The notes: a model not told the origin generated them from the sequence alone. Shown: positions 1-11,183, counted from the stretch's first letter. The stretch is DNA of 64,000 bases from Piromyces finnis (GCA_002104945.1 MCFH01000035.1:496001-560000); one strand, 5' to 3'. Program-made: numbers and translations.

Positions 1-2848
1 CTTTTTTTTTAATTATTAGATTTTTTATAATATTATAAATCAATAATAAATTAGTATTATTGATTAAAGTATTATAATAAAATTACTAATATTTGTATTT
101 TTTTTATATAGATGTTAATCTAGACGTATAGTAAGCCTTTATGGTATAAAATTTTAAAAAATTTTAGTAAATAAGAATATTTTTTATAATTAGTAAATAA
201 ATATATCTTTATTGAAAATTTTTAATGTTTTAACAATAAAGTATAAGTGAATTTAATTAAAATGAATAAAAACAAGGAAAGTTTGTTCTACTATATAAAG
301 TATTCTATGAATTATATTAATGCATTGAAAAAAAAATCAAGGATAAAATAAAAAAACACCCAAATTTACTATTTCTTATAAAGTTTATTGATATTATTAT
401 ATCAAATAAGTTATTAAAACAACTCATTTTTACATTTTTGGATAATAGTATTTTCATTTCTTTTTCTTCCTGTTTATACTTTAAGTCTAGATTATTTTTT
501 TTTTTATTATCCAATGAGTGCCATTATTTACTTTTAAACTTAGTTTATTCCATTTATTTTTTCTTTTTTATATTACAAAAATAAATATAATATTTTTTGT
601 ATACAATACTTTTTCTTTCTATGAATTACTTGATATAGAAAAAAAAAGTGGTCAAAACATTTTATTATTTAGAGATTATTTAGTTATTTAGTAGTCATCT
701 TTTCCTAATAAAATTTATAGGTAGTGATTTCTACAAAAAAAAAAAATAATGTAATGAAATGTAAAGAATATGTAATTTAAAAAAAATAATTTAAATGTAT
801 TATCCATATTATCATATTATAATATAATTGGTCGATTAATTATTCTTGAATAAACTAAATATATAGTATTAATAAAAAGGGTTCTTTGTTTTAACAAAGT
901 TTAGTACAAGATGAGAGTGATATTTACCTTCTTGAGAAGAGAAACTTTGATACATAATGAATAGAGTTTATAATAAAAATTTTATATTATTTAAAATTTT
1001 TAGTTCTTTCAACATAAAAACTAACCCTTTTCATAAAAGAATTCTTTATATAATATATTAGAATATATATATTATAACGTTTTATACCAATCAATCAATA
1101 CTATTAAGGAAATTCTGTATTTTAATTACAAAATTTATATATAAATATTATATATATTATACTTTATTATAAAATATACAAAATGGGAAATGTTTTTTTT
1201 TGCCTTCTATAACGAAGTTAATAATTTACTAAGATACTTAAGGGATTAAGGGATGATATTTTAGAAGTCAAAATAAAAAACAAAAAACAAATTATAAAGT
1301 TTTAATATTGATTCTATCTTACTATAGAATTAGTTTTAATAATTTGTATACTTTAAATTTTAAATTTATTGTGTTGGAACTGTCATTTTTATTTTTCAAA
1401 CACCATTCGTATTTCTGAGTTTTGAAAGATATAGTTTTCTTAACTTTATACTATTATAATATGAATTCATCACCCGACAAATTATACTTTATTATATTTA
1501 ATTTCTAATATGAATATGTAATAGTTATTTGATTCCTTTTTTTTTTTAAAAAAAAAAAATTCTTAATTTATTTTACTTTATTGAAATATATTTATATATT
1601 TCTTTATATTGTAATTATATTGTAATAAATACGATAAAATGAAAAAAAAAAAAAGATATTTTAAAATTTTAGACAATATTAAGATATATAATCATTAAAA
1701 ATAAATAAAAGAAAAAAAAAGGTTTATTATTGTTACTTTATAATTATTTTATAGTAATAATAATTATTAATATTCCATACCATTACCTAATTATGCTGAG
1801 TTTTTGAAAATTAGTTTATGGAGTAATTTTATTTAATATTTATTATTGTTTTTTTATATAGTTTTTATAATATGTTAATAAAAATTAGCACATTTCATAA
1901 TAATGTAAACCTTTTTAAAAGACAATATAAGTTTTTAATAGACAATGCAGTTCAATATAATGTGAATTTATAAAATATATAAGTTTAATTAGGATTCATG
2001 AATTGAATAGATAACATGCACTTATTTAATTATTTTATTGGATTTTGTATATTAAGAATATAATGTAAATATATCATTTCATTTTGGTTTATAACGTTTG
2101 AAATATTGTTTATATTATTATATTATTTAATCCAATGAAATAAATGAACGGAGGTTAGATAATTTTTATTGTTATTTTAATTTTAAAATAACTTATTCAA
2201 CACAAAAGTAAGAGTTATTTATTAAATATTATATTTAGAACAAAACAAAAAAAAAAGCTGAAGAAAAAAACAAAAAAATTATTTTGAATAATAGCATTAA
2301 TAATAAAAGTAATAAAGAGAAAACATAATAGTATTATTCATTAAAATAAAAACAACAATTACCTATTAGAAAAAAAAATAAAATAAACCTAGTTATAATT
2401 AATTCTATAAAACTTGTATTAAAACTTTACAAAATTTTGTAAATGAAAAATATAAAAATTATATATTTTTATATAGAGAATTGTAAAATAATATATTGCA
2501 TTATATTGTAATATATAATATAATTTATTTAATAATTTAAACGAAAAGTAATTCTGTATTGTTAAATTAAAGTGTGTATGAATCATCAAAAAAAAAATTA
2601 AAAAAAAACTTGATTGATTAATCATACATTCCTAAGATTTAAATTTAAATTATTCGTTGATAGAAATATATAATTTTTTTTCGTATAAATAGATAATGTT
2701 TTTTACATTTTTTTTATTCTTTGAAACGCATTAACTATTATAATATTATTAGTCTCATTAAAATTACAAAAATATATACTTTTTTTTATTATTTACATAA
2801 TTATTACTCATATCTTATAAATTTTCATTCATAATTATCTTACCAAAA
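1..2848. other. A+T-rich intergenic region
   Basis: No exon, tRNA or element is recognisable on either strand. The stretch is long A and T runs with scattered short inverted repeats. The short open frames present are low-complexity (Asn, Lys, Ile, Phe) and look like chance frames in A+T-rich DNA. The promoter of the gene starting at 2849 must lie in its right-hand part, but no specific element is evident. Confidence 0.6.
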
Positions 2849-4228
2849 ATGTTTTTAAAAAATTTATTTACCATTCTCTGTTTCTTATCTTTTTCATCAG
2901 TTATTTTTGCCAATGCAATAAACCAAGGTGAATGCGATGAAATTTTAAAATTGAGTGGTATTGAAGGCTGTACTCCTAATAAAGATGGCTCTATTGACAC
3001 AGTTAATATAGGTTCAACTGAATTTACTCAAGATTCTATTAATAAACTTAGCAAATATGATATTAGAAATATCACTATTAGAATGATTACCATAGCTAAT
3101 GTCACTAATTTTGAACCAATTAGTAGTATTACCAACCTTCATTCAATTAATATAGAATCAGATGTAATCAAGCAAATTCCAAAGAATTTCATTAAATATT
3201 TAAAACATCTTAAATCTTTAAGAATCCTTCATATTGAGTTAAATCAAGAAATTATTGAAGAAGTTTCAACTTTAGCTGATCTCGAAAAATTGATGTTTAT
3301 TTACTGTAGTTTTGATAGTACTCTTGATTACAACCCATTAAAGAAATTATCTAAGCTTGAATTATTAACAATGGAAGCCTATGAATATCATCATCATCGT
3401 TATAACAAAAGATTTACTGAAATTCCAGAATTTATTTTTGAATTAAAGAATTTAAAACAACTTACTATTGGTGATCATGAAATTACAAAGATTCCAGAAA
3501 AATTATCAAACCTTAAAAAACTTGAAGTTCTTAATTTAAGTGCTAATAAGATTGATGATGTCCTCCCAGAATCCTTAAACACATTACCAGAACTCAGAGA
3601 AATTTATCTTCAATACAATGTAAACATTAAAGGTAAAACTTTAACCAATGCTAAACTTGAAAGTTGTAGATACGATGATAGCTATACTTTATGTAAAGCT
3701 AAAGATATGACTTGTTTAGAAGGTTATTACTTTGAAAAATGTTCTGATATGGATAATGAAAATTACACTACTAATGGCCAATGTGGTAATGGCAATGGCA
3801 GATGTCCAGATGGTTTTTGCTGTAGTAAGGATGGCTGGTGTGGTAAGACTGAATCTCACTGTTCCATTCTTAATGGATGTCAATACCAATTTGGTACTTG
3901 CAAGGGTGAATCAAATCAAGAACCACAAGAACAAGAAACAAGCAATGGTAAATGTGGTAAGGGAATTGGAAAATGCCAAGAAGGTCAATGTTGCAATAAA
4001 TATGGTTACTGTGGTAAAACTGATAATCATTGTTTAGTTTCACATGGATGTCAATCTGAATTTGGAACTTGCCATTTAGACAAAATTAGCGTTGATGGTA
4101 AATGTGGTCCTTTAGATGGAAGATGTCCAAATGGTCAATGCTGTAGTAAATATGGTTGGTGTGGTAGTGGTAGTAATTACTGTGATGCCGGTTGCCAATC
4201 TTTATATGGTAAATGCAATGGAAATTAA
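2849..4228 (+). CDS. Secreted leucine-rich-repeat protein with three type-1 chitin-binding (CBM18) domains
   Basis: A single-exon, 459-residue protein. Residues 1-22 form a clear signal peptide ending near FANA. Residues about 60-275 hold degenerate leucine-rich repeats (for example LKNLKQLTIGDHEITKIPEKL and LKKLEVLNLSANKIDDVLPE). Three hevein-like chitin-binding modules follow at about 309-352, 365-408 and 416-457. Each has the family's eight-cysteine spacing and the CCSKxGWCG or CCNKYGYCG core that contacts N-acetylglucosamine. A short Gln/Glu-rich linker separates modules one and two. CBM18 domains bind chitin and LRRs usually mediate protein contacts, so an extracellular or wall-associated role in chitin recognition or shielding is inferred. 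No catalytic domain is present. The start is the first ATG and directly precedes the signal peptide. Confidence 0.9.
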   Translation: MFLKNLFTILCFLSFSSVIFANAINQGECDEILKLSGIEGCTPNKDGSIDTVNIGSTEFTQDSINKLSKYDIRNITIRMITIANVTNFEPISSITNLHSINIESDVIKQIPKNFIKYLKHLKSLRILHIELNQEIIEEVSTLADLEKLMFIYCSFDSTLDYNPLKKLSKLELLTMEAYEYHHHRYNKRFTEIPEFIFELKNLKQLTIGDHEITKIPEKLSNLKKLEVLNLSANKIDDVLPESLNTLPELREIYLQYNVNIKGKTLTNAKLESCRYDDSYTLCKAKDMTCLEGYYFEKCSDMDNENYTTNGQCGNGNGRCPDGFCCSKDGWCGKTESHCSILNGCQYQFGTCKGESNQEPQEQETSNGKCGKGIGKCQEGQCCNKYGYCGKTDNHCLVSHGCQSEFGTCHLDKISVDGKCGPLDGRCPNGQCCSKYGWCGSGSNYCDAGCQSLYGKCNGN

Positions 4229-5197
4229 GATTAAAGTAAAAGAAAGTATAGTAAATATAATGAAACTTTTAAAAAGAGAAAAAAATTTAAAATAAACAAA
4301 ATCAAAATAAATATAAAAGAATTCAAATGGAAATAAAATATAAGATATTATAATTCCTTGAATCATTAATATCTTATGAAAAAAATTCTCATTAATTAAA
4401 GAAAGAAATCTTTAATAGAAAATAGAAATCCATATAGTCATAATTAGGCATTGTATAATAATATTTTATATAACTAAAAATGATTTTTATTTTCTATACG
4501 CTATATGTATATTATAAGAATATTGTATTATTATTATATAGTCTTTATATAATATAATACAATAATACAATGTTATAATTACATGCAATTACAACACTAA
4601 AGCTCATCTTATTTAAAAAATAATAGTATTAAGCATATTTATATTTTTTTTGCTATTCATGTTATATTTTAAACATTATTATTATCAAAAAATTTCTATT
4701 CATAGAAAAGTATATTTGAGCTAATTCTGCTAAATGTAATTTTCATATAAGCACTTATTAAATATTATTCATAATTAAAAAAATCATTTTATATTAATAC
4801 ATTATAAATATCCATTAAATATTTCTATATTTATATTATTTTTTATAATAATATCGTTTTTACTATGACTATATTAAAAGCTAATATTATTATAAAATAT
4901 TTGAAATAAAAAATCTAATTAAAGAAAATTATAAAAGAAAACTTATCCATACATGATTCATTAATTGTTTTAAAGAGTAAAAAAAAAGGTGTCTATTTTA
5001 TTTTAACTATTTGCTAATATTTGTGTAAAGATAAAAGTTTATCAATGTAGTTGTTTGAATATTATGTTAAAGATTTCAAACAGTGGTATTATAATTTTTA
5101 ATTAGGTTAATATTAATAATAACGAAGGTATCTAATATATGATATTAAGTATTAATATATTATATATAATTATATTATTTATATATAAATAATAAGT
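4229..5197. other. A+T-rich intergenic region
   Basis: Nothing coding is recognised. It ends at the target site of the first LINE insertion. Confidence 0.6.
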
Positions 5198-5211
5198 ATA
5201 TTATGTATAAT
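5198..5211. repeat. Target-site duplication, left copy, LINE copy 1
   Basis: The 14 bases ATATTATGTATAAT occur here directly before the element and again at 10927-10940 directly after its poly(A) tail, without mismatch. This fixes both ends of the insertion. Confidence 0.95.
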
Positions 5212-5458
5212 CCCTCTTGGGAACGTGCCTTCATTTATTTAATAAATGTAGTTTCTCAAGGGGGTCTACTCATGCTCATGGTACTGAGAGAGTAGAAAGA
5301 ATTAAATCCAAGTATTGCGCAATGGATGCTTGGTGCCCTCTTAGGAATGTGCCTTCATTTATTTAATAAATGTAATTTCTCAAGGGGGTCTACTCATGCT
5401 CATGGTACTGAGAGAGTAGAAAGAATTAAATCCAAGCATTGCGCAATGGATGCTTGGT
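5212..5458 (+). repeat. Two tandem 123-bp 5' monomers of LINE copy 1
   Basis: The monomer at 5212-5334 is repeated at 5336-5458 with few differences (GGGAACG/AGGAATG and a T/C in the last stem). LINE copy 2 has only one such monomer (from 11195). Each monomer folds into a 12-bp stem (CCCTCTTGGGAA with TTCTCAAGGGGG) enclosing a CATTTATT/AATAAATG hairpin, then TCTACTC/GAGTAGA, then an 8-bp stem closing on CCAAG and CTTGG. Variable numbers of 5' monomers are known as promoter units in mouse L1; that role here is inference. Confidence 0.9.
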
Positions 5459-6103
5459 TAGTCTTCAAGGGAAAATTATTAGGACTAAGCTCATGGTACT
5501 GAGCGATTAAAAAACATTTTATTCATCAAATTTAAGTATTTGATGAATAAGTGAATGTTTGATTTTTCAGGTAAGTTTGTATAGTATTTAATTAGAAGAG
5601 TAATACATTTTGTTGCTGTATTTTTTCTTTTATTCATGTATTCATGTAGTACTACTCTTCTCTTGTAAGAATCCAATGTAGTCAACTTTAGCATTTGCAT
5701 TGTACTTTTATATTCATGTAGCTATTGTTGTATTGTTTCTTGTAAGAGACTGATTCACTCTACATCATGTAAAAATACTATTCACAAGCTTTCTGGTGTC
5801 GACATTCTTGATTCAAATTTTTTACCAATTTAAATATTTAATGAAAAGTAAAGTCAAACAAGTTTAGTGTCAAAAAGCGATTCGAATTTACTAACAACAA
5901 ACCAAAACTAGAATTTTTAAAGAAAATTTACAACTAGAATTCAAAAAATAAGAAACTTTAAACAAAGCATCGTAACAATTTTTGTACTATCCAGTACTTT
6001 TAAGAAGAGAGAGAGAGACAGATTTTTTTCCATATACGTTATATTTGTAATTTTTATTAGTATTTATTTTATATTCAATATTTTTTAATTAGAATTTATT
6101 ATC
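5459..6103 (+). other. LINE copy 1, remainder of 5' UTR
   Basis: This part contains a perfect 13-bp stem with a 6-base loop (TTATTCATCAAAT at 5519-5531, ATTTGATGAATAA at 5538-5550), a TTAGTC/GACTAA pairing just before it, and a third copy of GCTCATGGTACTGAG at 5489-5503. Copy 2 keeps all of these, and its one change in the 13-bp stem (A to G) leaves a G-U pair. No open frame is present. Confidence 0.75.
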
Positions 6104-9100
6104 ATGTCAGTCCTTTATATTAAAGATAAGAATTATATCAGACGTGGTACCCGGTCTTATGGTATCCCCTTAGATGATATTCGCTCCTTCTTTATCCGTG
6201 GTATTCGATCATGGTCAGTAAATATGCTATGGGAAAAACTCGAGGTTATTCTAGAAGATAAATTTAATTCAGTTATTAGTGTTAAATATTTTCAAACTTT
6301 CAATGATCACTTTTTCTTAGTCAAGGTTCATGGTTCATCAAAAGATTGTATTAAAATCTTACACATGTTAAAGAAGAAACTTTCAGTTACCTCAATTTCC
6401 TTTTCAGCTCGTAGTAGAAGGAATCACAAATACACTTTTTCCACTCTCAAACGTAAAATTTTAGTTTCTAATAAACATCAACATTCTATTCAACAATCAT
6501 TTCAACAATCAGTTCAACAATCAGTTCAACAATCTCATCAACAATCCGATCTTCAACGAGATCTTCAACAGGATCTTCAACAAGTTTCCCATCATGAAAA
6601 TATTCCAGATCTACAGCAAACACAATTTCAATCTCAACATTCAACAATTAATTCTAATAGTTCTATCAACTCTGATAACAGTTCAATAGTTGATAGTTCT
6701 TCAGTTTCACAGCCATCTAGTAATAGTTCTACTTATTCCTCTGATGCATCATCCATTAATAACGATGACTTTAATAATAATAATAATAGCAACGATTCTT
6801 CCTCATCCAACAAGCCTGATAACTTTTCTTTTTGTCTTAGTTGGAACACCAATGGGTGGAATCATGAAAAGAGAGATAGTATTAGCTATTTCACAGCTAT
6901 TTTCAAACCATTATTCTTATGTTTCCAAGAAACTGGTAATGGTTCTGGATCGAATACAGATTATCCTTGTCGTGTTACTTTGCGAAACTATAGACACTTT
7001 TTCAAGAAAGCTGACGAATCAGTTCCGGGAATGAGAGGTTTATATTTAGGTTTTCACAATTCGTGTCAAGCCTCACTTGAAAACTTCTCTGGAAAGTATA
7101 TTATTTCTATTTATACTTTTAGTCTCTGGAATAGATTCAAATGCTCGATTGGAAATGTTTATATGCCTCATAGTCATCACAACATCTATGTTGATCATGC
7201 AAAGTTAGAAGTTCGCTTGTGGTTACAAACTCATTCATCCCATCCATCGATTCTTGTTGGTGATTTTAATATGTCTAAAGTAAAATTATCCAACTGGTTA
7301 TCAACTAATGGATTAGGAGATTGGGAAATTCTTCCGCTTAGAGGGTCTACTATCTCTTGGACTCGAGGTGAACAATCTTCCGACATTGACCATGCTCTTA
7401 TCAATTCGAAGATGAAAGATCTTATTCACTCAGGATCATTTATAAATAATTTTTATCCTGTATCAGACCATAAGCCACTTCTTATTAATGGTAAAATTAT
7501 TCCTATGGAAGATTTTTCTAATGACTTTAACGTTCCTAAGAAAATTCTGAAATGGAATAGATTAAAATGTATTGAGGAAAAGGAATCTATTCTCAGTCAT
7601 AATAAATTCCAAATACTTTCAGCAAAATTCAACGATCCTAATGTTTCTACAGATGATCTTTCCAAAGAATTTACTTCAACTGCTTTTTCAATTGCAGACG
7701 AGCTCAGTATTACCTCAGCAAATAATGTTATAAAGTCTTCATTTCATATTTCACAACAAATTTTTAATCTCCAAAAAATCAAAATGAAGTTGTATAAGAG
7801 ATTTAAAAAAGAAAGAATTTATGATATAGATGAATTTATTAAAAGAATTAAAATCTACCGTAAGCTCATTGATTACATCCACAAAAGATGTAATGAATTT
7901 AGGAAACAAGAATATCTTCATTGGATTAAAACAGGATGTGAGTATATGAAGAGTCATAATCCTAAGAAGGCCTGGAAATGGATCAAGAAAACTGCAAAAA
8001 TTGGAAAAGATTCTTTCTTTATTGCTCAACCAATTAAAAATAAAAATGGAGAGTTAGTTGTTGCTACGGAAGAACAACTAGATGTGTGGCATGATCATTT
8101 CGAAAATCTTGCATCAGATCCAAGTGGCGTAAGTCTTGATTTGGAGCATTGGTATGAAGAACCAACGAATAAACGTTTTTCACTCCCTATGCTTGATGAA
8201 TGGGATATCAACCAAGATATTAGTATTGATGAAGTCAAGTCAGCTATCCTCTCTACTCCGAATTATAAAGCATCAGGTCCGGATGGTATTCCAATTGAAT
8301 TTTACAAAGCATTAATTCCATCAAGTAATGATTCTAATAATGCTACAGATAATAATTCTTCCGGTAATACCACTTCAGATAATGATTCTTATGGTTTAAA
8401 TTTTATTCTTAAATTATACAACCGTATTTGGGATGGAGACTTCCCCAACTCATGGAATGAATCCAGTATTGTTTCTATTCCTAAGAAGGGAGATTTGACA
8501 GATTGTGATAACTATCGAGGTATATCACTTATCAATAATGGTATTAAGTTGATTTCCAAAATTGTCACCACTAGAATCTCAGAATATGGTCTAAAGAATA
8601 ATTTCATTAGACCTGAACAATTTGGTTTTCGAAAAAAGGAAGAAAGTATCAGTCTTTTCATTTCAATCCAAGAAATATGCCGTAGACGTCAATTAGATAA
8701 TAAAGAGACATATTTGGCCTTTTTAGATCTCAGGAAAGCATACGATTCAGTCCCAATCGGTAATATTCTCCATAAATTAGATTGTTTAGGAATCCGAGGT
8801 AAGAGTTTACAATTCATCAAAAATTTATATTTAACATCTAAGGCTAATGTCAAATTAGATGGACAATTCTCGAAATCTTTTGATGTGAAGAAAGGAGTCC
8901 GTCAAGGATGCCCTCTTTCTCCTATTCTCTTTAATCTCTTTATTAATGATATATTTAAAGAGTGTGAAGATCTCGGAGTCAGTTTAGGTGACACTCGATG
9001 CTGTGGTGGACTTTTTGCAGATGATATAGTTATTTGTGCTCCAACAAGAGGATGCTTAAAAAAGATGCTTAGAAGAGTTAATGAATGGGCCTTGTATAAT

Positions 9101-10630
9101 GAAATGGAATTTGGTATCCAGAAATGTTCAACGATGGTGATTCGTCCTGAATCAATAGAAAATCAGAACAAGAGAGATCCAACATTTTACTTAGCAGGAC
9201 AACCCATTCCAACTACTGATTGTTATACTTATCTTGGTGTTCCATTTGATAAGAATCTGTCCCTTAAACCAGTAATTAAAGCTCTTAATAACAAGGTTTT
9301 GAAAGGACTTTTCTCAGTCAGTAAATTCTTAAGAAATCCTAATATTCCTATTCCCTTCAAAAAGCTAGTACTTAACTCACAAGTGATTAGCAGAGTTTCA
9401 TACTTTGCACCATTACTTGGATCCAACAAAGCCAGGTCTAGGATTGCACAGAAGCATGTTAACAAAGGAATACGATGGGTTGCCGGAGTTCATAAAGCTG
9501 TATCGTTTATATCTTTATACTCTATCTCAAAAGATTTGAATATTCCTCCATTGTCAGCCAAATGTGCATTAGCTCAGGTTAGATGTTTTAACAAATGGAA
9601 AAACTCAAATTGTATTATCTCACACCTTGTCAATTACATTCCTAAATTTAGAAAATACACGTGGTGCAAATCAAGTAGGACACTTGATAAAAAACTAAAG
9701 AAACATGGAGATGTTAAAGCAGTTAAAAACTTTTATTGGAAAGATCTCAAAGGGAATTCAATCAAAGCGCAATATTATGATGATAATAAGTTTATTGATA
9801 CTAAAGATTTTATTAAATTATGTTATGAGTACCCAGAGTTTGCCTATGGCTTCTACTGGCTATTGAAAGCAAGAAGCGGATACAAGTTGGATGCTAGAGT
9901 TGCCAAAGCTGCCAAATTTGTTGATCCAGTTTGTCCTAACTACTGTCCATGTTGCAAGTGTGGAGATCAAAGTATTAAACATTGGTTATTAGATTGTCCA
10001 ACATTTAGAGATATCCGTATTAAACATTATGATTCCATAGTCCAGCTATTAAATTTTTTCAGTCAACGTAATTCCAATAGTCCTATCAATAATAATGAAA
10101 TTGATAATATCAGTAGAGATAGTAATAATATTAATAGTAATAGTAACAATAGTAATAATAACAATAGTAATAGTAACAATAGTAATAATAACAATAGTAG
10201 TAATAGAAATAATAATATTAGTAATGATAGCAATAGTGAAGATAATAATTCTAATTTAGATAGTAATTTAGTTAATGATAGTAATAGTTCTAATAATCCG
10301 GTGAATATTAATGTGTATGATTATTCTAGTGTGTGCAGTAAAATATTTAAATTCCTTCTTGGGGGAAGAAGTTTTAACAATATTAATTACAATTCAAGGG
10401 AATGGAAAGAACTTTGTAAGCGTCAGATTCAATCTGGTACTAACGAAGGAACACCATTCTTGACGGTAACCGCGGAACTTCTAACCAAAATCATGCCTTT
10501 TGCTATTGGCCAGCAATGGTCAATGTTCAAAAGGTTTGAAGCAACATCCAAGAGCGTCAATGCTGAAGAAACAGTAAGACAGGCCAGGAGGGCCAGCGCA
10601 ACCAATGGAGATCATAATTTTGTCCCATGA
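6104..10630 (+). CDS. LINE polyprotein: APE-type endonuclease, reverse transcriptase, C-terminal zinc-binding motif
   Basis: A 1508-residue protein that nicks target DNA and reverse-transcribes the element's RNA (target-primed reverse transcription). Residues 1-240 have no known domain and include Gln/Ser- and Asn/Ser-rich tracts. The endonuclease spans about 242-460, with the family motifs WNTNG, CFQETGNG, GDFN and SDHKPL. The reverse transcriptase spans about 720-1010: KASGPDGIPIEFYKA, LAFLDLRKAYDSVP, RQGCPLSPILFN and the catalytic FADD near residue 970. A CPCCxCG...HWLLDCP zinc motif of the type found after LINE reverse transcriptases lies near 1275-1297, followed by an Asn/Ser tract and a conserved tail. 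No RNase H domain and no separate ORF1 are seen. All catalytic motifs are intact, so the copy may be active. The start ATG is shared exactly with copy 2. Confidence 0.95.
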   Translation: MSVLYIKDKNYIRRGTRSYGIPLDDIRSFFIRGIRSWSVNMLWEKLEVILEDKFNSVISVKYFQTFNDHFFLVKVHGSSKDCIKILHMLKKKLSVTSISFSARSRRNHKYTFSTLKRKILVSNKHQHSIQQSFQQSVQQSVQQSHQQSDLQRDLQQDLQQVSHHENIPDLQQTQFQSQHSTINSNSSINSDNSSIVDSSSVSQPSSNSSTYSSDASSINNDDFNNNNNSNDSSSSNKPDNFSFCLSWNTNGWNHEKRDSISYFTAIFKPLFLCFQETGNGSGSNTDYPCRVTLRNYRHFFKKADESVPGMRGLYLGFHNSCQASLENFSGKYIISIYTFSLWNRFKCSIGNVYMPHSHHNIYVDHAKLEVRLWLQTHSSHPSILVGDFNMSKVKLSNWLSTNGLGDWEILPLRGSTISWTRGEQSSDIDHALINSKMKDLIHSGSFINNFYPVSDHKPLLINGKIIPMEDFSNDFNVPKKILKWNRLKCIEEKESILSHNKFQILSAKFNDPNVSTDDLSKEFTSTAFSIADELSITSANNVIKSSFHISQQIFNLQKIKMKLYKRFKKERIYDIDEFIKRIKIYRKLIDYIHKRCNEFRKQEYLHWIKTGCEYMKSHNPKKAWKWIKKTAKIGKDSFFIAQPIKNKNGELVVATEEQLDVWHDHFENLASDPSGVSLDLEHWYEEPTNKRFSLPMLDEWDINQDISIDEVKSAILSTPNYKASGPDGIPIEFYKALIPSSNDSNNATDNNSSGNTTSDNDSYGLNFILKLYNRIWDGDFPNSWNESSIVSIPKKGDLTDCDNYRGISLINNGIKLISKIVTTRISEYGLKNNFIRPEQFGFRKKEESISLFISIQEICRRRQLDNKETYLAFLDLRKAYDSVPIGNILHKLDCLGIRGKSLQFIKNLYLTSKANVKLDGQFSKSFDVKKGVRQGCPLSPILFNLFINDIFKECEDLGVSLGDTRCCGGLFADDIVICAPTRGCLKKMLRRVNEWALYNEMEFGIQKCSTMVIRPESIENQNKRDPTFYLAGQPIPTTDCYTYLGVPFDKNLSLKPVIKALNNKVLKGLFSVSKFLRNPNIPIPFKKLVLNSQVISRVSYFAPLLGSNKARSRIAQKHVNKGIRWVAGVHKAVSFISLYSISKDLNIPPLSAKCALAQVRCFNKWKNSNCIISHLVNYIPKFRKYTWCKSSRTLDKKLKKHGDVKAVKNFYWKDLKGNSIKAQYYDDNKFIDTKDFIKLCYEYPEFAYGFYWLLKARSGYKLDARVAKAAKFVDPVCPNYCPCCKCGDQSIKHWLLDCPTFRDIRIKHYDSIVQLLNFFSQRNSNSPINNNEIDNISRDSNNINSNSNNSNNNNSNSNNSNNNNSSNRNNNISNDSNSEDNNSNLDSNLVNDSNSSNNPVNINVYDYSSVCSKIFKFLLGGRSFNNINYNSREWKELCKRQIQSGTNEGTPFLTVTAELLTKIMPFAIGQQWSMFKRFEATSKSVNAEETVRQARRASATNGDHNFVP

Positions 10631-10643
10631 TAAAATTTTGATC
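10610..10643 (+). other. Hairpin across the LINE stop codon, copy 1
   Basis: GATCATAATTTTGT (10610-10623) pairs with ATAAAATTTTGATC (10630-10643) around a 6-base loop, with one mismatch and one G-U pair. The TGA stop lies at the loop border. Copy 2 forms the same hairpin at 16476-16509 with that G-U pair replaced by G-C. Confidence 0.7.
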
Positions 10644-10866
10644 TTTGGCTCGGTGTCCCATTGGAAGTCAAATACAATTATTATACTTTAGTATGATAGT
10701 GGCTTTCTTACTTTAATTAAAATTACTAGAATACATTATACCCAATTTTTATTCATTTGTGTTTATTTAAACATATTTTTTTTTATTTTTATTTTATTTT
10801 AATTTTTATATTACATGTATTATAATTTTAATTAAATTAATAATAAAGTTTAAAATATTTGATGCC

Positions 10867-10926
<60 letters not shown>

Positions 10927-10930
<4 letters not shown>

Positions 10931-10940
10931 TATGTATAAT
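10927..10940. repeat. Target-site duplication, right copy, LINE copy 1
   Basis: ATATTATGTATAAT, identical to 5198-5211, immediately after the poly(A) tail. Confidence 0.95.
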
Positions 10941-11160
10941 AAATTTAAGAAAAAAAATCAAAAAGATCCATCATCCAAAAAGCAATAAAGCTCTATGTTA
11001 ATAGTTAATAACAGTAATATCAATAGTAATAACAATAGAAATAATCATAATATTTAAATATAATATAATCCTAATTCTTTAGAATTCAAGTAATTCTTTT
11101 TATTTAAATAATAAGTCAATTGATACTAGTTTTTTTTTTTTCAATGAATATATGAAAAAA

Positions 11161-11183
11161 AAATTTTAAATTTCTTGTTGAGA
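11161..11183. repeat. Target-site duplication, left copy, LINE copy 2
   Basis: A 23-base sequence ending TTTCTTGTTGAGA that recurs at 16760-16782. The first three A of the right copy merge with the poly(A) tail, so the certain length is 20-23 bp. Confidence 0.92.

Larger units (their letters stand above)
5212..10926 (+). mobile_element. Full-length, apparently intact LINE (APE-type non-LTR retrotransposon), copy 1
   Basis: The element runs from CCCTCTTGGG at 5212 to the end of a poly(A) tail of about 57 bases at 10926, between perfect 14-bp target-site duplications. It has a structured 5' UTR of about 890 bp that begins with two tandem 123-bp monomers, one long open frame (6104-10630), a 3' UTR with AATAAA near 10841, and the tail. 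Perfect duplications, an undamaged frame and a long uniform tail indicate a recent insertion. A second copy of the same family starts about 270 bp downstream in the same orientation. Confidence 0.96.

Noticed and set aside
5212-5458. Hammerhead or HDV-like ribozyme in the LINE monomer
   Set aside because: CTGAGAG...GAAA resembles a hammerhead core only loosely (CTGATGA is missing) and no HDV-type double pseudoknot could be drawn by hand. Only a structured RNA is claimed.
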